Shown here one piece after another: positions 43,681 to 52,269 of a stretch of 64,000 nucleotides of DNA. Location: assembly GCF_008710745.1 (NCBI RefSeq), contig NZ_VYSA01000002.1, forward strand, positions 558,001 through 622,000, in the 5' to 3' direction. The stretch's first letter is position 1. Every line of letters starts with the position of its first letter. Source of the stretch: Microbacterium rhizomatis. GTDB taxonomy: Bacteria > Actinomycetota > Actinomycetes > Actinomycetales > Microbacteriaceae. Made by a program: the position numbers and the translations under genes. The notes beneath the pieces were generated by a model. It worked only from the letters and a program-made list of their open reading frames with translations. It had not been told where the DNA came from and made no database searches.

Positions 43681-44858
43681 TCGTCGAACGAAAAGGACCC
43701 CCGACGCACATGAAGACCGCCGTTCAGACCCGGATCGATGAAGATGTCATCCGCGCCCTTCCCAAGGCCGAGGTGCACGTGCACCTGGAAGGAGGGTTCG
43801 AGCTCATCGACCTGCTCGACCTCGCCAAAGCGTCCGGAGAAGCGCTGCCAGGACCCGCTCGGTCGCTGTTCGACGTGAGCACCCATTACTCGCCCGAGCT
43901 CCCCGAGGTCACGACCGGCGGGGCCGATCACGGCGTGGGGGTCGGGGGGCTCACCGGCTTCCTCCGCTTCCTCGATTGGGAGTGCGGGCTCGTGCGAACC
44001 GCTGAGCAGGCCGCGCGCACCGCGTACCGGTTCGCCGCGAGAGAGAGCGCCTCCGGCGTGCGTTACGCGGACGTCGTCGTCAACCCCACCCACTGGAACG
44101 CGTGGCGCGACCGCGTGCCCGCCCTCTTCGACGCCTTCGCCGCAGGTCTGGACGAAGCGGCGCAGGACGGACTCGCAGAGATCGGCCTGTGCGCGTCGCT
44201 CTTGCGACAGCAGACACCCGGCGAAGCCGTGGAGTTCGCGGAGTGGATCGTCGGCGCCCGCCCTCGACGCGTCGTCGCCCTCTCCATCGACGGCGACGAG
44301 CGCGCCGCCGGACGCACCGGCAGCCGGTTTGCAGACGCGTTCGGCCGTGCTCGCGACGGCGGCCTGCACCGGACAGTGCACGCCGGAGAATCCAGCGGCC
44401 CCGAGGGCGTGTGGGACGCGATCCGTCTGCTGCATGCCGAACGCATCGACCACGGGGTGCGGGCGATCGAAGACCCCGAGCTGGTGGCCCTCCTCGCCGA
44501 CAGCGACATCTCGCTCGGAGTGTGCCCCCGATCGAACCTCTCGCTCGGCGTCTACGCCGACTGGTCGGAGCATCCGCTCGAGCGCCTCCGATCGGCGGGT
44601 GTCGCGGTGACCGTCAACACCGATGACCCCGCTCCCCTGGGCACCCGCCTCGAAACCGAGTGGGCGGTCTGCGCCGACACGTTCGATTGGACGATGAGCG
44701 ATGTCATCGGCCTGGCTCGCACGTCCATCACGGCGAGCTTCGCCCCGCCCGAGCTGCGTCGCGATCTGCTCGCCGAGATCGATGACGTCGTGGCGGAACA
44801 CGGCTGGGCGTCCGGGCAGCACGGGTTCGATCGTTCGATCGAGGGAGACGAGCGATGA
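43677..44858 (+). CDS. Adenosine deaminase family protein
   Basis: A 393-residue (382 if from ATG 43710) deaminase of the adenosine/adenine deaminase family. Zinc and catalytic motifs are intact: EVHVHLEGGFEL (two histidines, about 34-45), LHRTVHAGESSGPEG (third histidine and catalytic glutamate, about 231-245), LHAERIDHGVRA (catalytic histidine) and VTVNTDDPAPLG (aspartates). Substrates in this family include adenosine, adenine, N6-modified purines and aminofutalosine, so the name does not fix one. The four-nt overlap with the PPC gene favours ATG 43677; AAAAGGA about 12 nt before ATG 43710 is a weak alternative. The following gene overlaps by 4 nt. Confidence 0.88.
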   Translation: MIVERKGPPTHMKTAVQTRIDEDVIRALPKAEVHVHLEGGFELIDLLDLAKASGEALPGPARSLFDVSTHYSPELPEVTTGGADHGVGVGGLTGFLRFLDWECGLVRTAEQAARTAYRFAARESASGVRYADVVVNPTHWNAWRDRVPALFDAFAAGLDEAAQDGLAEIGLCASLLRQQTPGEAVEFAEWIVGARPRRVVALSIDGDERAAGRTGSRFADAFGRARDGGLHRTVHAGESSGPEGVWDAIRLLHAERIDHGVRAIEDPELVALLADSDISLGVCPRSNLSLGVYADWSEHPLERLRSAGVAVTVNTDDPAPLGTRLETEWAVCADTFDWTMSDVIGLARTSITASFAPPELRRDLLAEIDDVVAEHGWASGQHGFDRSIEGDER

Positions 44859-46717
44859 GCACCGCGCTGCGGCCCGAACTGCTTCCGACCGCCGACGAGC
44901 TCATCGCCCTGCGCGCCGTCGCCGCCGGACTTCGCCGACCCGATGCGATCGTCCGCGGCGGGCGCGTCCTCGCCGTGCACACGGGGGAGTTCCTCGAGCG
45001 CGACGTCGTCGTCAGCGGCCGCCACATCGCGGCGATCACACCGGTCGGCCGATTCGACGCCGACGTGGTGGTCGATGCGGTGGGCCGCCACGTCGTGCCG
45101 ACCTACATCGACGCGCACCTGCACATCGAGTACACGATGCTCACACCGGGCGAGCTCGCACGATTGAGCATCCCGCGCGGAACGACGACGGTGCTGACGG
45201 ATGCCGATTGCCTCGCGAACGTCTCGGGAGTCGCGGGCCTGGACTTCATGCTCGAGACGACCACGCCCCTCCGCATCTTCGAGCAGATCACCCCGGTCAC
45301 TCCGGTGAGCCCGTCGCTCGAGCGCGGTGGAGCGATCATTCCGGATGCGGTGGTGCGAGACCGGTTGCGCGCGCCGGCGACCGTATCGCTCGGCGAGTCG
45401 AACCCCTATGACATGTCGCCGGAGGCCACGCACCGATTCCGCGATGCTCTCGCCGCCGGAAAGCGCATCACCGGGCACACCGCCCGGATGAGTGACGAGG
45501 CGCTCTGGGGCTACCTCGCCGCCGGAGTCTCGGACGACCACAACGCGGCGACCGCCGATGAGGCGATCGAACGTGTGCGGCTCGGCGCGATGATCACGGT
45601 GATGGCGGGGTCGATGAACGACAACACCGTCCCGCTGTTCGCCGACCTCGAGAAGATCACCCCCTGCCTCGGCCACATGTGCTTCTGCGCGGACGACAAG
45701 CACGCACTGGATCTGAGCACCGAAGGCCACATCGACCACCACGTGCGCAGAGCGATCGCGGCGGGCATCGATCCCGCGCAGGCATATCGCATGGCGACCT
45801 GGCAGCCCGCGCTCTACTACCGTCTCGATCACCTCGTGGGTGCGCTCACCCCCGGGCGACTCGCCGACCTCCAGGTGATCGACGACCTCGCCGAGGCGCT
45901 TCCCTCGCTCGTCATGGTCGGGGGCGAGGTCGTCGCGCGCGACGGGCGCGCCCTCTTCGACAACGACGATGCCGTGCCGTCCTGGGTCCTCCAGACGATG
46001 AACGTCCCCGAAGCGCCACCCGCCGGCGAGCTCGCCGTGCACGCGACGGGGACGGTGGCCCATGTCCGTGCGATGCAGATGTACGACGGCTACTTCAAAC
46101 GCGAGATCACCGCGGCACTGCCCGTCGTCGATGAGCACGTGGTCACCGACCCCGCACAGGACGTGCTCAAGATCGCCGTCATCGACCGCCATCACGGCGA
46201 CGGGCTGGCGGGGGTGGGCTTCGTGCGCGGCTTCGGGCTGACGAGTGGGGCGCTCGCGGTCACCACGAACTGCACGAACATGAACATCGTCGCGGTCGGC
46301 GCTTCCGACAGCGACATCCTGTTCGCGGTCGAGCGCCTGCGAGACCACGGGGGCGGTTTCGTCGCGGTCGCCGGCGGGCGAGAACTCGCCGCCGTCCCAC
46401 TCCCCGTCGGCGGAGCGATGGCGAACGCACCCTGGGAGCAGACCGCCGCCCGGTTGGCGACGGCGCATGAGGTCGCACGCGGGATGGGATGCCGCATCCC
46501 CTCCCCCTTCATGATCCTGTCGTTCGTCGGGCTCGGCGGCGTGCCCGAGCTGGGTCTCACCGAGCGGGGACTGATCGACGTGTCGAGCCAGACGCTGATC
46601 GATGTGCTGCTCGCCCCGGACGCGCACGCGCCGCTGTGTCGCTGCGGTCACTCCTCGTCGAGCGCCCCGGCCGGACGGGGCGCGCAGGCCCCGATCGAAG
46701 AGGGACCCCGCTCATGA
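44855..46717 (+). CDS. Adenine-deaminase-like amidohydrolase with altered motifs
   Basis: A 620-residue member of the Ade family (usual length about 570-600). Overall order is right: PTYIDAHLHIEYTMLTPGEL (HxH, about 84-103), GTTTVLTDADCLANVSG (about 110-126), FCADDKHALDLSTEGHIDHHVRRAIAAG and GALTPGRLADLQVIDDL, then the C-terminal Ade domain with TTNCTNMNIVAVGAS. Key signatures differ from canonical Ade: the invariant DPHEIANV reads DADCLANV, HIESS reads HIEYT, and the REGS motif reads MAGS. These changes remove residues used at the canonical active site, so a different substrate or mechanism is likely. Translationally coupled to the deaminase before and the regulator after. Confidence 0.82.
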   Translation: MSTALRPELLPTADELIALRAVAAGLRRPDAIVRGGRVLAVHTGEFLERDVVVSGRHIAAITPVGRFDADVVVDAVGRHVVPTYIDAHLHIEYTMLTPGELARLSIPRGTTTVLTDADCLANVSGVAGLDFMLETTTPLRIFEQITPVTPVSPSLERGGAIIPDAVVRDRLRAPATVSLGESNPYDMSPEATHRFRDALAAGKRITGHTARMSDEALWGYLAAGVSDDHNAATADEAIERVRLGAMITVMAGSMNDNTVPLFADLEKITPCLGHMCFCADDKHALDLSTEGHIDHHVRRAIAAGIDPAQAYRMATWQPALYYRLDHLVGALTPGRLADLQVIDDLAEALPSLVMVGGEVVARDGRALFDNDDAVPSWVLQTMNVPEAPPAGELAVHATGTVAHVRAMQMYDGYFKREITAALPVVDEHVVTDPAQDVLKIAVIDRHHGDGLAGVGFVRGFGLTSGALAVTTNCTNMNIVAVGASDSDILFAVERLRDHGGGFVAVAGGRELAAVPLPVGGAMANAPWEQTAARLATAHEVARGMGCRIPSPFMILSFVGLGGVPELGLTERGLIDVSSQTLIDVLLAPDAHAPLCRCGHSSSSAPAGRGAQAPIEEGPRS

Positions 46718-47466
46718 CGAGTTTCAGCCCGCTGCCCCGACCGCGCCTCGACCCCGAGCAGACCAGAGTGCATCACGGCCTCCTGCGGTTCGTCCGCGAG
46801 GCCGCCCAGAGCGGGGTGCCGATGCCGGGAGAGATCGAGCTCACCGCCCGGTTGGAGTGCACTCGCCAGCAGCTGCGCAATGCCATGGCCGACCTCGAGG
46901 CTCAGGGCATCGTGCGGCGCAGGCAGGGGACGGTGACCACGGTCGACCCGATCGCGCTGCGGATGTCGGTGCGACTCGAGGAGCAGTGGGAGCACGCCGA
47001 ACTGCTGGACAGGATGGGCTATCGCTCCGCGGTCGACGTGATCTCGTTCCACACCGGCCAGATCGCCCCGGGCGTCGCCGCGCTCATGGAGCTGCCTGAG
47101 CAGACGCTCGCCCTCCGTGTGCGCAAACGCTGGCGCGCCGACGACGCTGTCGCGATGATCGCCGACGACGTCGTGCCGATCCCGCACCGCGTCGAGTTCA
47201 CTCCGAGCGAATCGATCTTCACCGTGATCTCGCAGGTCTGGGGCGAGCCGGTGATCTGGGAGGTCTCGACACCCGGAGTGGTCGCTCTGGACGAAGAGAT
47301 GGCGGAACTGTTCGAGCGTCCGGTCGGAACACCGATGATGACCCTCGAGTTCGTCGGGATCGGCGCCAGCGGTCGCCGGCTCCTGCACAGCTTCGAGTAC
47401 CACTCGCCCGACATCGTCTCGTACTCGCTGCTGCGCACCGTGCGCCCCCCATGGAGCAGCCAGTGA
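46714..47466 (+). CDS. GntR-family regulator with UTRA domain
   Basis: A 250-residue regulator. The N-terminal winged helix is RFVREAAQSGVPMPGEIELTARLECTRQQLRNAMADLEAQGIVRRRQGTVTTV-region (about 22-75), with an arginine-rich wing. The C-terminal UTRA/HutC ligand-binding domain contains TLALRVRKRWRADDAVAMIADDVVP and ends FHSFEYHSPDIVSYSLLRTV-like. It overlaps the Ade-like gene by 4 nt (ATGA). UTRA regulators sense sugars, histidine or related small molecules. It is the likely controller of both arms of the cluster through the paired ATCGACAAGT sites at 43039-43185. Confidence 0.88.
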   Translation: MTSFSPLPRPRLDPEQTRVHHGLLRFVREAAQSGVPMPGEIELTARLECTRQQLRNAMADLEAQGIVRRRQGTVTTVDPIALRMSVRLEEQWEHAELLDRMGYRSAVDVISFHTGQIAPGVAALMELPEQTLALRVRKRWRADDAVAMIADDVVPIPHRVEFTPSESIFTVISQVWGEPVIWEVSTPGVVALDEEMAELFERPVGTPMMTLEFVGIGASGRRLLHSFEYHSPDIVSYSLLRTVRPPWSSQ

Positions 47467-47500
47467 CCTCGCCCGAGGTCCACGCGTCGAAAGGATCGCC

Positions 47501-48628
47501 ATGCTGACCCGCCCCTCGCCCGTCACCGTTCCCGCCTCCGAGCAGAAGTGGCTCGACACTGCGGATGCTCTCGCGAACGGATTCGCGCAGACTGTCGCGA
47601 CCGACGACGCCGAGGCCCGGTTGCCGATCGAACATCTTCAGGCACTCGCTGCCTCGGGGCTCGACGCGGCGATGCTCCCGGAGGAGTTCGGCGGCGAGGG
47701 GCTCTCGTACGCAACGCTGGGCGCGATCGTCCGGACGATCGCCGCACGGCATCCGGCCGTGGCGACCGTCTGGCTGATGCACATCGGCGCCGCCCATGCT
47801 CTCGTCAGCCAGTCGCCTCCCGAGGCCGCGGCGTTCTTCGCCGAAGAGCTGCGGGCGGGCCGCCGCTTCGCGAACGCCCTGTCGGAGCCGGCCGGCGGCA
47901 ACCACTTCCTCGCCTCCCAGCAGGACGCCGCCGCGGCGGGCACGGATTGGACGCTGACGGGGCGAAAGCTCTTCGTCTCGGGCTCAGAGGCCGCCGACCA
48001 CCTCTTCCTCCATGCTCGCGTCGACGGCGCCCCGGCATTCTTCGGAGTCACGATCGACAGCACCGTCTCGTTTCCGCCGATCGAAGAGACCTCGGGCATG
48101 CGGGCGACGCGCAGCCGCAGCATCCTCTTCGATCAGACACCGCTGTTGCGCTCCCGTCTGTGCTCCCCTCCGCGCCCCGGCTACGCGAACCTCATCACCG
48201 TCGGCTTCGCGTTCGTCTCGATCGGCATCGCCGAGTCGGCGCTGGACGCCCTGCGCGCGCAGGCATCGCGCCGCAAGGGCCCCGGCGCCCCCCTGGCGGA
48301 GACCCCATGGGTGCGGTCCGACACGGGCATGGTCTGGGCCGAGGTCGAGGCGGCGCGCCTCATGGCGGAGCGGACCGCGTGGCTCGCCGACGAGGGGTCT
48401 GACCAGACGATGGCGGCAGCCGGTGAGGCGAAGATGCTCGCGAACGAAGTCGCCAAGCGTGCCGCAGCAGTGGCGGTGAAGGTCGGAGGCGGAAGCGGGT
48501 ACCTCATGTCCTCGCCCATCCAGCGGATCTTCCGTGATGCGCAAGCCGGCGCGATCATGGCCTACTCGGTGCCGTTCACCCAGGACCTGGTCGGCGGCTG
48601 GGTCCTCTCCGCCGAGGAGGCGAGCTGA
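47501..48628 (+). CDS. Acyl-CoA dehydrogenase-fold flavoprotein
   Basis: A 375-residue protein with the ACAD fold: N-terminal helical domain with LPEEFGGEGLSYATLGAIVRTIAARHPAVATVWLMHIGAAH, the flavin-contacting FANALSEPAGGNHFLASQQ, the central beta-domain DWTLTGRKLFVSGSEAADHL, and the C-terminal VKVGGGSGYLMSSPIQRIFRDAQAGAIM. The usual catalytic glutamate is not evident. This pattern resembles the flavin-dependent monooxygenase branch (DszC/SfnC-type) as much as true dehydrogenases. AAAGGA lies 8 nt before the ATG. In a purine-type catabolic operon it may oxidise or N-dealkylate the substrate; that is inference only. Confidence 0.85.
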   Translation: MLTRPSPVTVPASEQKWLDTADALANGFAQTVATDDAEARLPIEHLQALAASGLDAAMLPEEFGGEGLSYATLGAIVRTIAARHPAVATVWLMHIGAAHALVSQSPPEAAAFFAEELRAGRRFANALSEPAGGNHFLASQQDAAAAGTDWTLTGRKLFVSGSEAADHLFLHARVDGAPAFFGVTIDSTVSFPPIEETSGMRATRSRSILFDQTPLLRSRLCSPPRPGYANLITVGFAFVSIGIAESALDALRAQASRRKGPGAPLAETPWVRSDTGMVWAEVEAARLMAERTAWLADEGSDQTMAAAGEAKMLANEVAKRAAAVAVKVGGGSGYLMSSPIQRIFRDAQAGAIMAYSVPFTQDLVGGWVLSAEEAS

Positions 48629-49641
48629 TGCCGTCCACGGTTCCGTCTCTCCACGACTTCGTGCGCGACCTGCCCAAGTGCGAACTCCACGTGCACCTGG
48701 AAGGCACGCTGGAACCGGGCATGCGGGTCGCGCTCGCGGCGCGCAACGGTCTGCCCGTTCCCGACGTGAGCACCCCGTACGACTTCGATTCGCTGACGAG
48801 CTTCCTCTCGGTGTACTACGCCGCGATGACGGTGCTCGTCCAGGAGCAGGACTTCTACGACCTCGCGATGGCGTACGTCCGCACCGCACGCGACAACGGC
48901 GTGATCCGGGTGGAGGCGTTCTTCGACCCGCAGGCCCACACGTCTCGTGGCGTCCCCTTCGCTTCCGTGATCAGCGGATACTCACGCGCGGCAGCGGATG
49001 CCTCGGCGCTCGGCATCGACGTCGGCCTGATCATGTGCTTCCTCCGCGACCTCTCCGCGGAGAGTGCGATGGCGACCCTCGCGGAGGCCCTCCCCCTCGC
49101 CGATCTGCTGATCGGCGTGGGACTCGATTCGGACGAACTCGGCAACCCGCCCGAGAAGTTCCGTGCCGTCTTCGATCGTGCCCGGTCGGCGGGCCTCCGG
49201 GTCACGGTGCACTGCGATGTCGATCAGCAGGACAGCATCACCCACATCCGCCAGGCCGCCGTCGGCATCGCGGCCGATCGCATCGATCATGGATCGAACG
49301 TCGTCGAAGACCCTGCGCTCGTGCAGATCCTCGTCGACCGGCGGATCGCCCTGACCACCTGCCCGCTCTCGAACGCACTCGTCGCCGATTCGATGAAGTC
49401 GCGCGAGATCGTCGAACTCCTCCACGCGGGCGTCAACGTGACGGTCAACTCGGACGACCCCGCCTACTTCGGCGGCTACATCGTCGACAACTACGTCGCG
49501 CTCGCCGAGGATGCCGGGCTCGACGACGCCGCCGTCGTGCAGCTCGCCCGCAATTCGTTCCTGGGTTCGTGGGCGAGTGAGGACGACAAGCGCCGGTACC
49601 TCAGCGCTGTCGAGGAGTTCGTCGCGACGACCACGGCATGA
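48628..49641 (+). CDS. Adenosine deaminase family protein with HCDVDQ motif
   Basis: A 337-residue second deaminase homologue. The HxH motif is CELHVHLEGTLEPGM (about 17-31), the metal-binding/catalytic segment reads VTVHCDVDQQDSITHIRQA (about 193-211) in place of the HAGE motif, IAADRIDHGSNVVED carries the catalytic histidine, and VTVNSDDPAYFGGY the final aspartates. The glutamate of HAGE, which acts on the purine ring nitrogen, is missing; an aspartate two residues further along is the nearest acid. TGA of the flavoprotein and ATG share a base (TGATG), so it ends the same operon. Confidence 0.85.
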   Translation: MPSTVPSLHDFVRDLPKCELHVHLEGTLEPGMRVALAARNGLPVPDVSTPYDFDSLTSFLSVYYAAMTVLVQEQDFYDLAMAYVRTARDNGVIRVEAFFDPQAHTSRGVPFASVISGYSRAAADASALGIDVGLIMCFLRDLSAESAMATLAEALPLADLLIGVGLDSDELGNPPEKFRAVFDRARSAGLRVTVHCDVDQQDSITHIRQAAVGIAADRIDHGSNVVEDPALVQILVDRRIALTTCPLSNALVADSMKSREIVELLHAGVNVTVNSDDPAYFGGYIVDNYVALAEDAGLDDAAVVQLARNSFLGSWASEDDKRRYLSAVEEFVATTTA

Positions 49642-49649
49642 CCGTGGAA

Positions 49650-49684
49650 CCGGGCCGGCACCGCGCGGAGCGCTACCGGCCCGG
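49650..49684. terminator. Bidirectional terminator hairpin
   Basis: CCGGGCCGG (49650-49658) pairs with CCGGCCCGG (49676-49684) around a GC-rich 17-nt loop, between the convergent deaminase gene (ends 49641) and the DUF916 gene (ends 49689). Confidence 0.6.
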
Positions 49685-49688
49685 GGTC

Positions 49689-50891
49689 TCAGACGCGCTG
49701 GTGATCCAGCGCGGTGGTCTCGGTGACGGGTTCGGACACCCCGGGTTCCGGCGCCGGCGCGGCGGGCGCAGCATCCGGACCGCCGACGAAGTCGCCCACC
49801 GTCCGCTCGCCGAGCGCCGCGGCGACCGCCTCATCGATCTCTCGCTGATGCGCGACCTTACGGCGCCGGCGCGCGACGGCAGCCCACACGATCAGGCCGA
49901 TGAGGAGCACGAGGACGACCAGAAGGGTCCAGGGCACGCCCCACGTGGTGGCCGATCCGCTCGCGGTCGACACGGCCGGGAGGGGACCGGCGGCACTCCC
50001 GGTGCGCTCCACGATCTCGGCGTCGGCCGTCACGGTGCCCGTGACGAGGCCTGTCGGCAGAACGCCGTCCACCTGCACGACGCGGACGATCGAGCTGCCC
50101 GGCAGGAGTTCCGGCACCCCGGGGTCGACGACGCTCACCGCCCCGAGGCCGAACGGCCCGCCCACCGCCACCGTGGCACCCGGCGCGAGACGCGCGTTGC
50201 CGGTGTTCACGAGGGTGTACGAGACCGTCGCGCTGCCCGCCTGGAACGGGTTGAGGGTGCCGCTGTAATCCACGACGACATCGGTCACCCCGAGCGAGGG
50301 CAGCAGATCGCCCTGCACGCGCAGCAGCACACGCGACCCGAGGCGACGCTCGGTCGTGACGCCGTCGGCCGCCTCGACGCGCATCGAGGCGACGATGCCC
50401 GCCGCATAGTCCCCCGGCTGGATGTCGTCCGGCAGGACGACCTCGAACGGCACCTGCGCGCTCTGCCCGCTCGCCAGCGTGACGTGATCGGTCTCGAGCA
50501 CGATCCACTCGCCGAGCTCGACCGACGACTCACCCCCGGGGAGGATGTCGAGCGTTCCGTCTGCGGTCAGGTACCCGTCTGCGGCGTAGACGTCGAGTTC
50601 CAGTGTCTCGTCGCCGTGGTTCGTGACGATGAGGGCGTCCGAGAGGGTGCCCCCCGCGGGAAGCTCGTAGTTGAAGTTGGGACGCCCGGACCCCTGCAGC
50701 GTATCGGCCGGGCGAGCGCCCCACGACACCATCGAATCCGAGGTCGGCGCGGGAGTGGCCTCTTCGGCGAACGCCGAGCCCGGCACCAGGATGGCCGCGA
50801 CGAGCGCCGCCAGCACGATCAGCAGCGCCCGTACGCGACCGACGGTCGTGTGCGAGCGCGAAAGGGTGGACGAGACGGTGTCCGATGGCAT
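49689..50891 (-). CDS. DUF916/WxL-interacting-type surface protein
   Basis: A 400-residue exported membrane-anchored protein. It has an N-terminal signal (VRALLIVLAALVAAILVPGSAFAEE) and an Ig-like beta-rich region with YELPAGGTLSDALIVTNHGDETLELDVYAADGYLTADGTL-type segments, of the DUF916 (WxL-interacting protein) family. A single transmembrane helix follows near residue 325 (TLLVVLVLLIGLIVWAAVA), with a charged, Pro/Ala-rich tail predicted inside the cell. DUF916 proteins bind peptidoglycan and pair with WxL-domain proteins, as with the gene upstream. ATG 50891 begins the conserved part. The frame stays open upstream to 51275 as noise. Confidence 0.82.
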   Translation of the reverse strand: MPSDTVSSTLSRSHTTVGRVRALLIVLAALVAAILVPGSAFAEEATPAPTSDSMVSWGARPADTLQGSGRPNFNYELPAGGTLSDALIVTNHGDETLELDVYAADGYLTADGTLDILPGGESSVELGEWIVLETDHVTLASGQSAQVPFEVVLPDDIQPGDYAAGIVASMRVEAADGVTTERRLGSRVLLRVQGDLLPSLGVTDVVVDYSGTLNPFQAGSATVSYTLVNTGNARLAPGATVAVGGPFGLGAVSVVDPGVPELLPGSSIVRVVQVDGVLPTGLVTGTVTADAEIVERTGSAAGPLPAVSTASGSATTWGVPWTLLVVLVLLIGLIVWAAVARRRRKVAHQREIDEAVAAALGERTVGDFVGGPDAAPAAPAPEPGVSEPVTETTALDHQRV

Positions 50892-50929
50892 GGTCGATTC
50901 GCTTTCGGGGTGAGCGGGGAGATGCGGGA

Positions 50930-50971
50930 GGATCGGGTCCCCGCCGTGAAGACACGACGGGGACCCGATCC
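50930..50971 (-). terminator. Hairpin between the WxL-like and DUF916 genes
   Basis: GGATCGGGTCCCCGCCGTG (50930-50948) and CACGACGGGGACCCGATCC (50953-50971) form an 18-19-bp stem with a single mismatch and a 4-nt loop. It lies in the 87-bp gap between two leftward genes, so it may attenuate or stabilise the message between them. Confidence 0.6.
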
Positions 50972-50977
50972 GGGGGA

Positions 50978-52249
50978 TCAGCTGAGCGCCGTCACCGTCA
51001 CGGTAGCGGTGTAGGTGCCCTGCGGCGTGTCGAGCGGGAGCTTGAGCTCCAGATCGGCCGTCGCAACCGATGCGCCACGCGCGTGCCCGGCCGGAGCCGA
51101 AGCGAGCGTCCGCGTGACCGAGAGCCCGTCGCCCTCGTCGTAGCCCGACGGGATCGCGGGCCCGGCGACGGCTCCGCCGTTGTTCTCGAGGAGAGCGGGC
51201 GTCCAGCCGAGGTACTTGCTGGAGACCGTCTGTCCGCCGGCCTGGAAGTTGGACACCACGGTGGTCAGCGACCACGCGGGGTTGCCCGCGCTCGTGTCCT
51301 GGATGCGGATCGGAACGATCGAACCGTGCGCCAGGTAGAAGTCGAGCTGCTCCTCCGCCACGCCGAGGTCGACGAGGGCCGAGGTGCCTTCCAGCGACCA
51401 GATCAGCTCGCCGGCCGACTGGGTCGGGACGGTCACCGCGATCGACTGGTCGCCGGCCGCCGGAGCCGCCGGAGCGTCCCCGGTGTAGTCGCCGTTGACC
51501 GATCGCGCGACGTTGCCCGCGCCGAAGGCGGCGACCGGCGTGTTGCCCGCCAGCGCGATGACGCCGTGCACGTTGGTGCCCGCGACCCGGAGGTTCGCCG
51601 CGTTGTCGCTCAGCGTCAGATCTCCGCCGATCGAGTTGCCGAACGCGTCGGCCGACCCGTCGGGGTTCGCTCCGACGAGCACATCGCGGCCGCCGTGGCT
51701 GACGGTCACGCTCCCCTGAACGATGGCACCCGCGACCGTCACACCGAAGGCGGATCCGTCGATGACGACGTCCTGCGCGACCGAGGTGCGCACCAGGTCG
51801 ACGTAGTTCGCGGCCTGCGTCGTGAAGGACCCGGCGATCGTGCTCTCGGTCACCTCGACGTCGACACCGCCGGCGGCGACGTCGCCTCCGACCTTCAGGT
51901 CGTTGACGTACAGGAACCCGGAGCGCGTCCCCGCGGAGTACACGCTGATGTCGCCGGCGACGCTCGTGCCATCCAGCAGCACCCCGTACACGTCGGTGCC
52001 GATGACATCGCCCTCGACGACCACCGAGGTCGCGTCGAGCCAGCCGTCGGCCTCGACGATGATGTCGCCCTGCACGGTGACGTCACCCAGTACGCACTCC
52101 GCGCCGGAAGGCACGGTGAGGTTGCCGGAGACGACCTGGGAGCCGAGCTCGGTCGTGCAGCTCAGATCCGCCGCGTACGCCGGCGCCGCCACGACGCTGC
52201 CGCCGACGACGAGGAGTGCCACGACGGGCACTTTCCACTTTGCATTCAT
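50978..52249 (-). CDS. WxL-like surface protein
   Basis: A 423-residue secreted protein. A typical signal peptide (VPVVALLVVGGSVVAAPAYA, cleaved after residue 27) is followed by a long region of GDVTVQGDIIVEADGWLD-like beta-helix repeats (about 35-270). A C-terminal WxL-type domain (about 280-423) includes NPAWSLTTVVSNFQAGG and a second GWTPALLENNGG motif, ending GTYTATVTVTALS. WxL domains bind the cell wall noncovalently. Its gene is 20 bp downstream of the Tat-exported isomerase and precedes the DUF916 gene, forming a plausible three-gene operon. Confidence 0.75.
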   Translation of the reverse strand: MNAKWKVPVVALLVVGGSVVAAPAYAADLSCTTELGSQVVSGNLTVPSGAECVLGDVTVQGDIIVEADGWLDATSVVVEGDVIGTDVYGVLLDGTSVAGDISVYSAGTRSGFLYVNDLKVGGDVAAGGVDVEVTESTIAGSFTTQAANYVDLVRTSVAQDVVIDGSAFGVTVAGAIVQGSVTVSHGGRDVLVGANPDGSADAFGNSIGGDLTLSDNAANLRVAGTNVHGVIALAGNTPVAAFGAGNVARSVNGDYTGDAPAAPAAGDQSIAVTVPTQSAGELIWSLEGTSALVDLGVAEEQLDFYLAHGSIVPIRIQDTSAGNPAWSLTTVVSNFQAGGQTVSSKYLGWTPALLENNGGAVAGPAIPSGYDEGDGLSVTRTLASAPAGHARGASVATADLELKLPLDTPQGTYTATVTVTALS

Positions 52250-52269
52250 CTACTTCTTCTCGTTTCTGT

